The position numbers were made by a program, and so were the translations under genes. A DNA stretch of 64,000 nt from CBDFLD01 sp965249005. Its GTDB lineage: Bacteria > Acidobacteriota > UBA6911. The notes beneath the pieces are model-generated. The model ran no database searches. It was given only the letters and a program-made list of their open reading frames with translations, and was not told the origin of the DNA. Position 1 is the stretch's first letter, and each line of letters begins with the position of its first letter. Below, one piece after another: positions 35,920 through 44,846 of this stretch. Location: assembly GCA_965249005.1 (NCBI GenBank), contig CBDFLD010000023.1, positions 992,001 to 1,056,000 on the forward strand. The letters run 5' to 3'.

Positions 35920-36711
35920 ATGGACTATCAGTTCATCGAGGTCGACCAGGATGCACATATCACAACCATCACGATCAATCGTCCCAAGGTCCTCAATGCT
36001 CTGCATCCGATGGCCAGCCTGGAGATGGAGAAGGCCCTGGACGCTTTCGTGGACGATCCTCAGGCCTGGGTTGCCATCATAACGGGAACGGGAGACCGTG
36101 CTTTTTGCGCAGGAAACGATTTGAAATGGCAGGCGGAGCGAGGCACGGGAGATTTCATGAAAGAGTTTCGGAAGGTGAAGTATGGTTTTGGGGGACTGAC
36201 TCACCGTTTCAACTGCCACAAGCCCATTATCGCTGCGGTCAACGGTTTAGCCATGGGGGGCGGCTTCGAGATTGCTCTGGCCTGCGACATTATCGTTGCC
36301 GCCGACAGCGCTGTCTTTGGGCTCCCGGAGCCGCGTGTCGGCCTCATGGCGGCCGCGGGCGGGGTTCACCGACTTCCGCGCCATATTCCCTATCACCTCG
36401 CAATGGGTATCATGCTCACGGGCAGGCACGTTCCGGCGGCCGAAGCACAGCAACTCGGAGTCGTGAACCAGATCGTGCCTCGATCCGAGCTCATGGAGGC
36501 AGCGAAGGGCTGGGCCAACCAGATTCTCGAATGTTCCCCGGTATCCGTCCGGGCCTCGAAAGAAGCCGTCGAGCGCGGGGCGTCCATGTCGCTCGAGCAG
36601 GCGCTCCACTCGAGCTTTCCCGGCGCCATGCACTTGTTTCAGTCGGAAGACTTCATCGAGGGACCCAAAGCGTTTGCGGAGAAACGAAAACCGGTTTGGA
36701 AGGGTGAGTGA
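35920..36711 (+). CDS. enoyl-CoA hydratase/isomerase family protein
   Basis: A 263-residue crotonase-fold enzyme with a strong GGAGGGG before the ATG. The oxyanion-hole segments are AFCAGNDLKW and NGLAMGGGFEIALACD. A catalytic acid is likely in LPEPRVGLMAAAGG, while the first catalytic Glu position is less clear, so hydratase versus isomerase or carnityl-CoA-type activity is open. Its location near a CaiC-like ligase fits acyl-CoA metabolism. The 211-bp gap before it shows nothing recognisable. Confidence 0.88.
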   Translation: MDYQFIEVDQDAHITTITINRPKVLNALHPMASLEMEKALDAFVDDPQAWVAIITGTGDRAFCAGNDLKWQAERGTGDFMKEFRKVKYGFGGLTHRFNCHKPIIAAVNGLAMGGGFEIALACDIIVAADSAVFGLPEPRVGLMAAAGGVHRLPRHIPYHLAMGIMLTGRHVPAAEAQQLGVVNQIVPRSELMEAAKGWANQILECSPVSVRASKEAVERGASMSLEQALHSSFPGAMHLFQSEDFIEGPKAFAEKRKPVWKGE

Positions 36712-36718
36712 AGCGCGT

Positions 36719-37969
36719 CTACTCGTAGCGCAAGGCTTCGATGGGATCGAGTTGAGCGGCTTTTCTGGCGGGCCAGACACCAAAAAGGAGGCCGATCGCG
36801 ACCGACACGCCAAGGCCCGTGATGATCGCCCAGGTCGGGATTATGGCAGGGAGGTCAGGGATTTGAGACACGATAATGTAGCTCACGGCAACAGCCAGCA
36901 GTACGCCGAAGATTCCCCCGATGCCGGTCAGGGTCATTGCCTCGAAGAGGAACTGAAAGACGATGTCCGCCCGGGTGGCGCCAATGGCTTTGCGGATTCC
37001 GATCTCTCGGGTTCTCTCGGTGACTGACACCAGCATGATGTTCATGACACCGATGCCTCCGACCAGAAGGCCGATGCTCGAGATGGCAATGGCGATCAAT
37101 CCGACCGTCGCAGTGATCGAATCGAATTCTTCGATGAATTTGTCCGCCGTGGAGAGTTCGAAGTTGCTGGGCTCGTTCGATTTCACTTTGCGACGCCGTC
37201 TCAACAGACTTTCCACCTCGTCGAGCGCACGCTTGATCATCCCCTCCTTCGATTGGATCATGAGAAGGTGCATCTCTTCCCAGGGCATGAGTTTTCTGTA
37301 GGTGCCGTAGGGGATGAGGACGGCGCCATCCCGCTCGTTGTCCCCCATCATGCTCCCCTTGCTGTCGGCCATCGTCCCCACGACGGTAAAGGGACGTCCG
37401 TTGACCAGAATGGTTTTTCCTATGGGGTCGGCAAACGAAAAAAGAGCCTCTCGTGCATCGGTTCCGAGTACACAAACATTCAGCTTGCGCTGGTCTTCGG
37501 AAGCGACAAAGAAGCGGCCCTGCTGCAGCTCGACCTGCGATACTGCGGCGTAGCTGGACGGAACACCTCGGAGACGGAAGCGGCGAAGAACGTTTCCTTG
37601 ATACTGGACCTTGAGTTTGCTGTGACGGGCGATTCCTTCCCAGGCGACATCCCGCACCGAGGGGCAGGTGTCGCGGATGGCCTTGGCATCTTCGATCGTC
37701 AACGGCTTCCGCCTCCACTCTTCACGGTTTCGGCTTCCCATCGACGGCCCCATGCTGATGTGGAGCGCGTAAATGTTGTCGGTCCCGAACTCCTCGATGA
37801 AGCCAACGACGTTCTCCCTCAAGCCGGTCAGAATGGACGCGATCACGATGACCGTGAGGACACCGATGATGATCCCCAGTACGGTCAAAAACGATCGAAA
37901 CTTGTTGGCCGTGACCGTCTGAAGCGCGATGGCCACATTTTCGCGATAGTGATAATGGCGCGGAATCAT
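36719..37969 (-). CDS. MacB-like ABC transporter permease (second of a pair)
   Basis: 416 residues from ATG 37969, with GAGGG 6 nt upstream. The MacB/FtsX fold shows a first membrane helix (FLTVLGIIIGVLTVIVIASI), a large periplasmic MacB_PCD domain, and three C-terminal helices including GGIGVMNIMLVSVTERTREIGIRKAIGATRADI. Such permeases do not carry solute through a pore but transmit ATPase force to periplasmic partners. It starts 1 bp after the stop of the sister permease. No ATPase gene is adjacent. Confidence 0.9.
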   Translation of the reverse strand: MIPRHYHYRENVAIALQTVTANKFRSFLTVLGIIIGVLTVIVIASILTGLRENVVGFIEEFGTDNIYALHISMGPSMGSRNREEWRRKPLTIEDAKAIRDTCPSVRDVAWEGIARHSKLKVQYQGNVLRRFRLRGVPSSYAAVSQVELQQGRFFVASEDQRKLNVCVLGTDAREALFSFADPIGKTILVNGRPFTVVGTMADSKGSMMGDNERDGAVLIPYGTYRKLMPWEEMHLLMIQSKEGMIKRALDEVESLLRRRRKVKSNEPSNFELSTADKFIEEFDSITATVGLIAIAISSIGLLVGGIGVMNIMLVSVTERTREIGIRKAIGATRADIVFQFLFEAMTLTGIGGIFGVLLAVAVSYIIVSQIPDLPAIIPTWAIITGLGVSVAIGLLFGVWPARKAAQLDPIEALRYE

Positions 37970-37970
37970 C

Positions 37971-39191
37971 TCATTCCCTCGAAAGCGCGACAATCGGATC
38001 CAGCCTCGAGGCGCGGTACGCTGGATAGATCCCGAACAGGATCCCCACACCACTGGAGGCGACCAGCGCGATGCTGATATAGCCCACCGTGATCGTGACC
38101 GGAAGAGGGGTCGTGACTTCGAGGACCGCGCCGAACCCGTAGGCGAGCAAGAGTCCAAGAATCCCACCGAGGCAAGACAACAGAGAGGATTCCACGAGAA
38201 ACTGCAGCAATATGTCGGTCCGTCGTGCACCCACCGCCAGCCGCATGCCTATTTCCCTTGTCCGTTCGGTGACGGTAACGAGCATGATGTTCATTACCAC
38301 AATACCACCGACCACGAGCGAGATCAGCGTGATCGGGGTGATGACGGCTGTGATGGCTCCCGTCATCTGATCTAGGACCTCCTGCATCGCGTCACTGCTG
38401 ATGATCTCGAAGTCGTCGTCTTGGTTCGGCTTCAGTTGATGGTGCGATCTCAGGATCATCCGGACCTCGTCCTCGGTGGCCTCGAGCGCTTCGGCGGCCG
38501 GAGCTTGAATCCGTAGAGTCAGGCTGCGCCGGGAGCCGTATCTCTTGAGGAAGGCCGAATACGGGATGTAAACATTGGAGTCGAGGGACTCACCAAAAAA
38601 ACTCCCGCTGGGGGCCTCGATTCCGATCACCCGAAAAGGATCGGACCCAATCCGTATCTCCTTTCCCACAGGATCGATGGTTGCAAAGAGCTCATCGTGA
38701 ACGTCCGCCCCCAGGACGGCGACGGGGCGGCCATACTGCACGTCGAGCGCCGAGATGAATCGACCTCGAGCAATCTCCAGTTCCTGCATCAAGAGCAATT
38801 CCTGGTTGGTTCCGTTGATGGAGGCGTCCAGAAACGCGTGATTCCCGTATTTGACTTCGTCGCTGTAGGTGAGTCGAGGAGTGATCGCTTCGCACCCGTA
38901 GCAGCGATCCTCGACGGCCTTCAGGTCATCCACGTAGAGGCTCTTGCTGCGACGGCTTCTGGTTCGCCATTCTCGGACCGAGAGACTCATGCCAAAGAGC
39001 CTCGAAACTAGAAAGGTGTTGCTCCCAAAAGTGGAAACAAGGCGATCGTTCACATAGGTCTCCAACCCTTCGATCGCCCCACCCACGATCACTACCGAAG
39101 AGACCCCAATGATGATTCCCAGGAGTGTCAGGAACGTGCGGAGCTTGTGCGACCAGATCGAATCGGTCGCGATGCGAATTGCCTCCAGCAG
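37971..39191 (-). CDS. MacB-like ABC transporter permease (first of a pair), unusual start
   Basis: The full N-terminal helix of the family (LLEAIRIATDSIWSHKLRTF then TLLGIIIGVSSVVIVGG) is encoded upstream of the first GTG at 39092. No ATG, GTG or TTG precedes it in frame before the mltD end. CTG at 39191 is a possible start; GGAGG lies 8 nt before an ATC further in. The C-terminal helices have GGIVVMNIMLVTVTERTREIGMRLAVGARRTDI. It is paired with the next permease, which suggests a heterodimer, and follows mltD by about 25 bp. Confidence 0.82.
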   Translation of the reverse strand: MLEAIRIATDSIWSHKLRTFLTLLGIIIGVSSVVIVGGAIEGLETYVNDRLVSTFGSNTFLVSRLFGMSLSVREWRTRSRRSKSLYVDDLKAVEDRCYGCEAITPRLTYSDEVKYGNHAFLDASINGTNQELLLMQELEIARGRFISALDVQYGRPVAVLGADVHDELFATIDPVGKEIRIGSDPFRVIGIEAPSGSFFGESLDSNVYIPYSAFLKRYGSRRSLTLRIQAPAAEALEATEDEVRMILRSHHQLKPNQDDDFEIISSDAMQEVLDQMTGAITAVITPITLISLVVGGIVVMNIMLVTVTERTREIGMRLAVGARRTDILLQFLVESSLLSCLGGILGLLLAYGFGAVLEVTTPLPVTITVGYISIALVASSGVGILFGIYPAYRASRLDPIVALSRE

Positions 39192-39216
39192 GAATACGCT
39201 AGCCTGAGGGATGATC

Positions 39217-41046
39217 TTACTCCGAGGATTTAGGAGCGGGAATGGTAATCCAGCTTCCGATACGCATGGATTTGGGCTTGACCTGGCCGTTGGCCGCTTG
39301 CAGGGCGGCTAACGAGACGCCGTAACGCCGAGCGATCCGGACCAGGGTATCACCCCGCCGCACCCGGTGGCGGGAGGCTGCCGGCTCATTAGAGTCGTTC
39401 CGTGAGGCTGCTGGGATCTGGACCCAGCTTCCGATTTGCATGGACCGGGCGTCGACGTGCCGGTTCGCGGCACGCAGCGCGGCGAGGCTCATACCGTGCA
39501 TGGAAGCGATCTGGACCAGGGTATCACCGCGCCGGACCTGGTAGCGGTCGCCGGGCTGCACGGTGCTTCGCTTTTGGGAGCTCGTTGCCCTCCGCCGGGT
39601 CGAACTTGGAATCTGGATCCAGCTTCCGAGGCGCATCGCGCGCGGAGACGTGCGTGGATTGGCCGCGACGAGTCTCGGCACGGAGACTCCGTACAGTAGT
39701 GCAACGTGGCCGAAGGTATCGCCGGGCTCTATCCGGTGTCGTACCCCGGATAGAGGGGGCAGTTTTACCTCGGGCAAGCTTGCCAGCTGTTGCTGGAACG
39801 AGGCCTTGGTCCCCGGAGGGATCCTCAGTTCGAACTGTTGGTACCGGTACGGGGTGGAATTTCCTCTGATGGAAGGATTGAGTTGTTTGAGCTGAGAGAG
39901 CGAAATGTCGAGCACCTTGGATGCCGCCCGCAGATCTATCGGTTTGGGAAGTTTGATCGAATCATATTCCAGCGGTGGGTCGAGCTCCGTCGGAAATCCA
40001 TACTTTTCCGGATGCTGCGCGAGGATAATACTCGACAGAATAAGCGGGACGTGGTTGCGAGTCTCCCGGGGAAGGCCGCGCCGCACCGCGGCCAGCTCCC
40101 AGAAGTCCTTCTTCCCCGTACGTTTGATCAACCGGTCGACCTTGTTTTCCCCCACGTTGTATGCTGCCAGAACAAGATTCCAATCCTCGAACATGGCCCA
40201 AAGATCTTTCAGATATCGGGCAGCCGCACGCGTGGACTTCTCGGGATCCGATCGCTCGTCTACTTGATAATTTATTCGAAGCCCGTATCGCTTTCCGGTT
40301 CCCTTGGTAAACTGCCAAATCCCCTTGGCATGTCGCCTGGAATAGGCCGAAGTTTTGAATAGGCTCTCGACATGCGCGAGGTACATCAAATCCAGGGGCA
40401 GGGATTGTTCTCGAAAGACCCGCCCGATCATGGCCCGGTAGCGTCCCGAACGCCTCAAACCGCCCCCGAAGTACTTCCTGCCCTTGTTGAGCCAGTAGTC
40501 CAGGGAAGACAGAACCGTTTGATTCAATGTGACCGGAATCCCGTAGCTCGTGTTGGCAAGGTCGACCTCAAACCCATCCTTCAATTCGGGATCGATCGAA
40601 ATCGGGATAAGATCGAGCCCCTCCAGTTCATCCAGCAGTGCACTCTCGACATCTTCGACCGATTCCTCGGGTTGTAGATACCGGGCCTCGTCTTGCTGGA
40701 TCCGAACGAGCAGGTCCTCAAAAAAGCCCTCGAGTCGTGGAGTCGATAGAACGTCCCATTCTCCCTCGAGCAGGGCGTTGATCGCGACGTCGAATTCTGA
40801 ACGGGCTTTTGCGAATTCGCCCTCCGCGATGAGCTCGGCTCCTTGCCGATAGTGCTCCTCGGCATAGCTCATCAGTTCGAGCAGGGCGGGAGTATCGGCG
40901 GTCGTGGTGTTCGATTCAATTTCCAGTCTTGAATCCGGCTCCACGGCTGCTGCCACAAGTGAATCCGCACCTGTTTGAGCGAATACACCGCAAGGGACAA
41001 TACACAGGCAGATTACTACGAGTTGGTGAGTGGGGATGAGACTCAT
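39217..41046 (-). CDS. mltD: membrane-bound lytic murein transglycosylase with three LysM domains (MltD-like)
   Basis: 609 residues with a signal peptide ending GVFAQ. The lytic transglycosylase domain spans about 200-345, with catalytic Glu227 in HVESLFKTSAYSRRHAKGIWQF (shown in part: LAHVESLFKTSA) and YNVGENKV. Three LysM peptidoglycan-binding modules close the protein at about 440-490, 505-550 and 560-604 (YQVRRGDTLVQIASMHG, HRVRRGDTLVRIARRYG). It cleaves peptidoglycan glycan strands. It starts 17 bp after ctpA, so cell-wall cutting and periplasmic proteolysis are co-expressed. Confidence 0.93.
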   Translation of the reverse strand: MSLIPTHQLVVICLCIVPCGVFAQTGADSLVAAAVEPDSRLEIESNTTTADTPALLELMSYAEEHYRQGAELIAEGEFAKARSEFDVAINALLEGEWDVLSTPRLEGFFEDLLVRIQQDEARYLQPEESVEDVESALLDELEGLDLIPISIDPELKDGFEVDLANTSYGIPVTLNQTVLSSLDYWLNKGRKYFGGGLRRSGRYRAMIGRVFREQSLPLDLMYLAHVESLFKTSAYSRRHAKGIWQFTKGTGKRYGLRINYQVDERSDPEKSTRAAARYLKDLWAMFEDWNLVLAAYNVGENKVDRLIKRTGKKDFWELAAVRRGLPRETRNHVPLILSSIILAQHPEKYGFPTELDPPLEYDSIKLPKPIDLRAASKVLDISLSQLKQLNPSIRGNSTPYRYQQFELRIPPGTKASFQQQLASLPEVKLPPLSGVRHRIEPGDTFGHVALLYGVSVPRLVAANPRTSPRAMRLGSWIQIPSSTRRRATSSQKRSTVQPGDRYQVRRGDTLVQIASMHGMSLAALRAANRHVDARSMQIGSWVQIPAASRNDSNEPAASRHRVRRGDTLVRIARRYGVSLAALQAANGQVKPKSMRIGSWITIPAPKSSE

Positions 41047-41063
41047 CAGTGTCGCTGAAACCG

Positions 41064-42740
41064 TTATCTTCGGTTGGCGTGCTGTTGGGGGTCGGGCAAT
41101 TCGCCGGATAGGAGTCTGCGAGCCTCCGGAAGGACTTCCAGCGCTTTCTGCATCTGGTTGTCGCCTTCGATGGCAACTTTGAATCCTTCCTGCATTCCGA
41201 AAGCGGACGTATAGACCTCCTGCTTGATCCGCCGCCTGATAAACTCGGAATTCGACGTTATATCCCCCTCACTATACTCGACGCTTCGCGTGCCCAAGTA
41301 GGCTTGGAAGTCCTCGAGCACAGGATCTGTTACTTCCCAGGCCGCGGTCCCCTCGGCGTGAGGTCGCGGCGTGTGCTTGCTGTCGGACCCGTTATCGGGC
41401 GCCGTGGGCATTGGTAGTTTGAAGTCACTGGTTCCCGTGGCCTGCTCGGAAGAAAGTCGTCGGGCATACTCAAAGAATATTTGCTTGCTCTCCAGTAGAG
41501 CCTCGAACCGATTGAGTTCTCGCATCTTCACTGAATAATCGGGAGTGATGCCTCCTCCGCCCAGAACCTTGCGTCCTCCGTCGGTGTACTTCGTCTCCCG
41601 GGACGCTTTTGCCGAAGTGGTTCCGTCGTTTCGATTGTAATAATCGAAAATTGAACCGGAGTAGTCCCGTTGAATCAGTCGTCCACTCGGAGTATAGAAG
41701 TGAGCGGTTGTCAGAGCCATCCCGGTATCTTCGCTGAGTTGATAGACCGACTGTACCAGACCCTTTCCAAAGCTTGTTTCTCCCACGATGATCGCGCGAT
41801 CATGATCCTGGAGCGCCCCGGCGACGATCTCAGACGCGCTGGCGCTGTGCTGGTTGATCAGTACGACGATCGGCACGCGGAGTTTTTCCAGTTCACGGGC
41901 TTTGTAGTCCCGGGCCGTTCCTTCCACGCGGCCCTTGGTCGACACGATCTTCTCGTTGCGGGGCACGAAGTTCTCCGATACCTGAATAGCTTGGCTCAGC
42001 AACCCACCCGGATTGTTCCGCAGATCCAGGATCAGGCCCGACAACTTGTCAGCTCTCAGAGACTCGAGTTTGTCCTCCAGCTCCTTGGAGGTAGATTCGG
42101 AGAATCTGTCGATCCGGATGTATCCGATGTCAGGACGAACCTCAAAAGCATACGGCACCGTGATCAACGGGATTTCATCTCGCTGGATTGCGAAATGCAA
42201 CGGCTCTCCGATCCCCGGGCGCTCGACCGTAATATTGACAGTGGTTCCTTTCACGCCTTTGAGATTGCTGATCACCTCGTCGGAGGTCCAGGAATCGATC
42301 GGCTCTCCCTCGATCTCCATAATGACGTCTCCGGCCCGCAGCCCTCTTCTTTCCGCGGGAGAACCCACGGCGGGGGGTTCGACTATGACCATCCGGCCCT
42401 GTTTCGGAAAAAGCGGCCGGACGCGAATCCCCAAGCCTGAATATTTGCTATGTTGGTCCTCGCGCAGCCGGAAGTATTCCTTCGGTGTGAAGAAACTCGA
42501 GTGAGGATCCAATGCTCGTAACATCCCCTTGATGGCGCTGTAAACCAGCTTGTCGGCTCCGATGTCCCCCACGTAATTCTTCTGAATCAGGTCGACCGCC
42601 TCGGTAAACTCCCTTAAGAACTCGTTGGGCGAGGTTTGTGTCGATTCGTCACCAGCTGCCGCACTTCCGCCCAGGTAGCCGCCAATCAGCGACGACATCA
42701 GCACGGTCAGAACTACGAAAGCTCCAAATCTATGTTTCAT
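41064..42740 (-). CDS. ctpA: S41-family C-terminal processing peptidase
   Basis: 558 residues with a signal or anchor helix. A PDZ domain lies at about 105-180 (VEPPAVGSPAERRGLRAGDVIMEIEG). The S41 catalytic core has Ser301 in NQHSASASEI and Lys326 in TSFGKGLVQ, 25 residues later, as in known Ctp/Prc enzymes. A long C-terminal extension after residue 400 is unusual in length. It processes periplasmic proteins, often together with lytic transglycosylases, and heads the operon with mltD. Repeat copy D lies upstream. Confidence 0.93.
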   Translation of the reverse strand: MKHRFGAFVVLTVLMSSLIGGYLGGSAAAGDESTQTSPNEFLREFTEAVDLIQKNYVGDIGADKLVYSAIKGMLRALDPHSSFFTPKEYFRLREDQHSKYSGLGIRVRPLFPKQGRMVIVEPPAVGSPAERRGLRAGDVIMEIEGEPIDSWTSDEVISNLKGVKGTTVNITVERPGIGEPLHFAIQRDEIPLITVPYAFEVRPDIGYIRIDRFSESTSKELEDKLESLRADKLSGLILDLRNNPGGLLSQAIQVSENFVPRNEKIVSTKGRVEGTARDYKARELEKLRVPIVVLINQHSASASEIVAGALQDHDRAIIVGETSFGKGLVQSVYQLSEDTGMALTTAHFYTPSGRLIQRDYSGSIFDYYNRNDGTTSAKASRETKYTDGGRKVLGGGGITPDYSVKMRELNRFEALLESKQIFFEYARRLSSEQATGTSDFKLPMPTAPDNGSDSKHTPRPHAEGTAAWEVTDPVLEDFQAYLGTRSVEYSEGDITSNSEFIRRRIKQEVYTSAFGMQEGFKVAIEGDNQMQKALEVLPEARRLLSGELPDPQQHANRR

Positions 42741-42864
42741 ATAGGGATAACTCCAGCGTATGCGCCATGAAGCATCGGAAAGTATAGCATGCGCTCAGAA
42801 CTCAAACAATGAGGAATCGCGCGGCTTGTGGCTCGACGACACCAATGGGACGTGGCTGGGAAAG

Positions 42865-42994
42865 CTCTTAAGTAACTGCTCGCGGAACTACTGTTATGCG
42901 TGTAATTTAGCAAATCGCCCAGAACCACGTTTTTCAGGCTGTTCAGGGCAGTTACGTTCCCAAGTGACCGGCGCGTCGCGCTGGTCGGACGCTG
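42865..42994 (-). repeat. 130-bp structured intergenic repeat, copy D (diverged)
   Basis: Same length as the other copies but with many substitutions. The outer GTAACTGC / GCAGTTAC stem is kept. The terminal hairpin reads GACCGGCGC / GCGCTGGTC: a T-A pair became C-G by changes on both arms, and a G-C pair became G-T, so pairing is kept. It lies in the 491-bp divergent gap between ctpA and tatA; the rest of that gap (42995-43231) has only short GGAATAGA repeats near 43113-43145. Confidence 0.85.
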
Positions 42995-43231
42995 AAAGCC
43001 GGGGCCCAGGGAGCACAAATCCATTTCCTCCAGATCGGCGATCCTTTGCCGCTGACTGAGAAAAATCGGTCATTCACTGTTGAGGTTGGAACCGCTGCAG
43101 ATTCGTCCTAGAATAGATACGAGGAATAGATACTTGGAATAGAAAAGAGTTGTCGGAGTCTTCTCCTCGGAAGAGTAGCTGGGCCCGGCGGTAACGATCG
43201 AGGAATCGGCCAGCGAGACAGGTGGTGGCAT

Positions 43232-43750
43232 ATGGGTTCGTTAGGGATGCAGGAAATCATGGTCATTTTTGTTCTGGCGCTGATTATTTTCGGTCCGCGA
43301 AAGCTCCCGGATATCGGGAAGACCCTGGGCAAGGGTATGGCTGAGTTCAAAAAGGCGTCCAATGAGCTGAAACGGACATGGGAGGAGGAGGTCGAGCTCG
43401 AAAAAGGAAAAGAATCGATGAGTAGCTTGCTCAAAGACACGGCGGATTTGAAGCAGACGGTTGAAAACGAGCTCAGGGTTGAAAACGAGCTCGGGGTTGA
43501 AAACGAGCTCGGGGTTGAAAACGAGCTCGGGGTTGAAAACGAGCTCAGTATAGACGAAGACTACGATTCGCCGGACTGGGCTGGTTCGACCACAACGGTG
43601 CCCTCTCCCGACCTGGTGCCTGCGGAAGATCCGAAGCCGGACGACGATAGCGCAATGGCTCAGGCCAGTGAAGCAACCGGAGGCGATGACGCCGTGCCGC
43701 GGGAAGAGACGTCCGTGCCTGATGCCAAGACCCCTTCGGAAGAGACATAG
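43232..43750 (+). CDS. tatA: Sec-independent translocase subunit TatA/TatB with a repeat-bearing tail
   Basis: 172 residues from ATG 43232, with AGGTGG upstream. The N-terminal membrane helix and hinge are typical (QEIMVIFVLALIIFGPRKLPDIGKTLGKGMAEFKKASNE). The acidic tail is unusually long and contains five copies of a VENELG/R hexapeptide. TatA/B forms the pore or the receptor for folded proteins with twin-arginine signals, such as the DUF1552 protein here. It is followed 18 bp later by tatC. Length is closer to TatB, but a stand-alone TatA/B cannot be separated by sequence. Confidence 0.9.
   Translation: MGSLGMQEIMVIFVLALIIFGPRKLPDIGKTLGKGMAEFKKASNELKRTWEEEVELEKGKESMSSLLKDTADLKQTVENELRVENELGVENELGVENELGVENELSIDEDYDSPDWAGSTTTVPSPDLVPAEDPKPDDDSAMAQASEATGGDDAVPREETSVPDAKTPSEET
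43460..43548 (+). repeat. tandem 18-bp repeat (about 5 copies) inside tatA
   Basis: The unit GTTGAAAACGAGCTCGGG recurs five times almost without change, coding VENELG. The near identity at DNA level suggests recent expansion by slippage; any change in copy number stays in frame. Confidence 0.95.
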
Positions 43751-43768
43751 ACCGAGATTTTTTCACCC

Positions 43769-44563
43769 ATGAGCCAGCCGACCCCTTTACTCCCTGCGGA
43801 AGCGGATTCAGAGAAGCCCGAAGAACGTGAAACGGGGAAGATGTCGTTTTTAGAGCATTTGGATGAGCTCCGAAAACGAATCTTACGGATAATTCTCTAT
43901 ATCGGGATCGGGTTTGCGGCGAGCTTTTATTTCGCCCCCAGGATATACGAATTTCTGGCGATTCCGGTCAAGCGATCCCTGCCCGAAGGGTACGAGCTCG
44001 TCTTTACCAAGGTGACCGAACCGTTTGCCCTCTTCGTAAAAGTGGCAATACTCGCTGGTATTTTCCTGACCATTCCTTTCACCCTGCACGAGGTGTGGAA
44101 GTTCATCTCTCCTGGTCTCTACAAGAAGGAGAAGCGATACGTCATACCCTTTTTGCTTTCGTCGGTCCTTTTGTTCCTCGGAGGGGGCGCGTTTGCTTAT
44201 TACATCGTTCTCCCCAGAGCGTACAACTTCTTGCTGGGCATTGGCGAAGGCTTCACCCCGATGATTACAGTGCGAGAGTACATGGACCTGACCAATAGCA
44301 TCATTCTGGGTTTTGGTCTGGTGTTCGAGATGCCCGTCATTGTTGCTTTCTTGTCGCTCTTCGGATTGGTCACGGGAAAATTTTTGCTCAGCAAGTTCAA
44401 GTACGCTGTTCTCATCATCTTCATTCTTGCCGCCGTAATCTCTCCCACTCCGGATGCGATCACACAAACCCTGTACGCGGGTCCCATGGTGTTTCTTTAC
44501 CTGGTGAGTGTGATCGTTGCCTACGTTTTCGGCTGGCGCCGAAAACGCAAGGGGCTGGACTAA
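43769..44563 (+). CDS. tatC: Sec-independent translocase subunit TatC
   Basis: 264 residues with six membrane helices. Signature segments are MSFLEHLDELRKRI, FTKVTEPFALFVKVAILAG, HEVWKFISPGLYKKEKRY and FGLVFEMPV. TatC recognises the twin-arginine signal and recruits TatA. It is coupled to tatA, and its stop is followed 17 nt later by repeat copy E. Confidence 0.95.
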   Translation: MSQPTPLLPAEADSEKPEERETGKMSFLEHLDELRKRILRIILYIGIGFAASFYFAPRIYEFLAIPVKRSLPEGYELVFTKVTEPFALFVKVAILAGIFLTIPFTLHEVWKFISPGLYKKEKRYVIPFLLSSVLLFLGGGAFAYYIVLPRAYNFLLGIGEGFTPMITVREYMDLTNSIILGFGLVFEMPVIVAFLSLFGLVTGKFLLSKFKYAVLIIFILAAVISPTPDAITQTLYAGPMVFLYLVSVIVAYVFGWRRKRKGLD

Positions 44564-44579
44564 AGGAGCTTTCAGCTAT

Positions 44580-44709
44580 CAGCGCTGACTGGCGCAACGC
44601 GCCAGTCGCTTGGGAACGTAACTGCGCAGCGCACCGTGAAAAAACGTGGTTTTTGACGATTTGCTAAGTTACACGCATAGCAGCAGATCCGCGAGCAGTT
44701 ACTTAAGAG
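44580..44709 (+). repeat. 130-bp structured intergenic repeat, copy E
   Basis: Reverse complement of copies A-C on the plus strand, hence again in the same orientation relative to the gene it follows (tatC). It lies between converging tatC and dusB, flanked on both sides by AGCTGA-type sequence. The internal hairpin is AAAAAC / GTTTTT, kept by a shifted pairing. Confidence 0.9.
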
Positions 44710-44758
44710 CCGTCAGCTCTCAGCTTTGAACCGGATCATTTTTTTGCCGATAGCGTGA

Positions 44759-44846
44759 AGGGCTGAAGGTAGACGCTTAAAGCTGATGCCTCAATGCTGA
44801 GAACTGGAAGCTGAATGCTGATAGCTGAGAGCTGACGGCTGACTGA
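44759..44846. repeat. AGCTGA-type degenerate short repeats
   Basis: Loose tandem GCTGA/AGCTGATA units fill this stretch. They form the last codons of dusB and also fringe repeat copies B and E. Confidence 0.7.

Noticed and set aside
37970..38230. An 87-residue N-terminal extension of the second MacB-like permease
   Set aside because: It is out of frame with, and lies within, the sister permease gene; ATG 37969 has a good ribosome-binding site.
43460..43548. Short regular repeats as a CRISPR array
   Set aside because: The units are contiguous 18-mers without spacers and lie inside the tatA coding frame.
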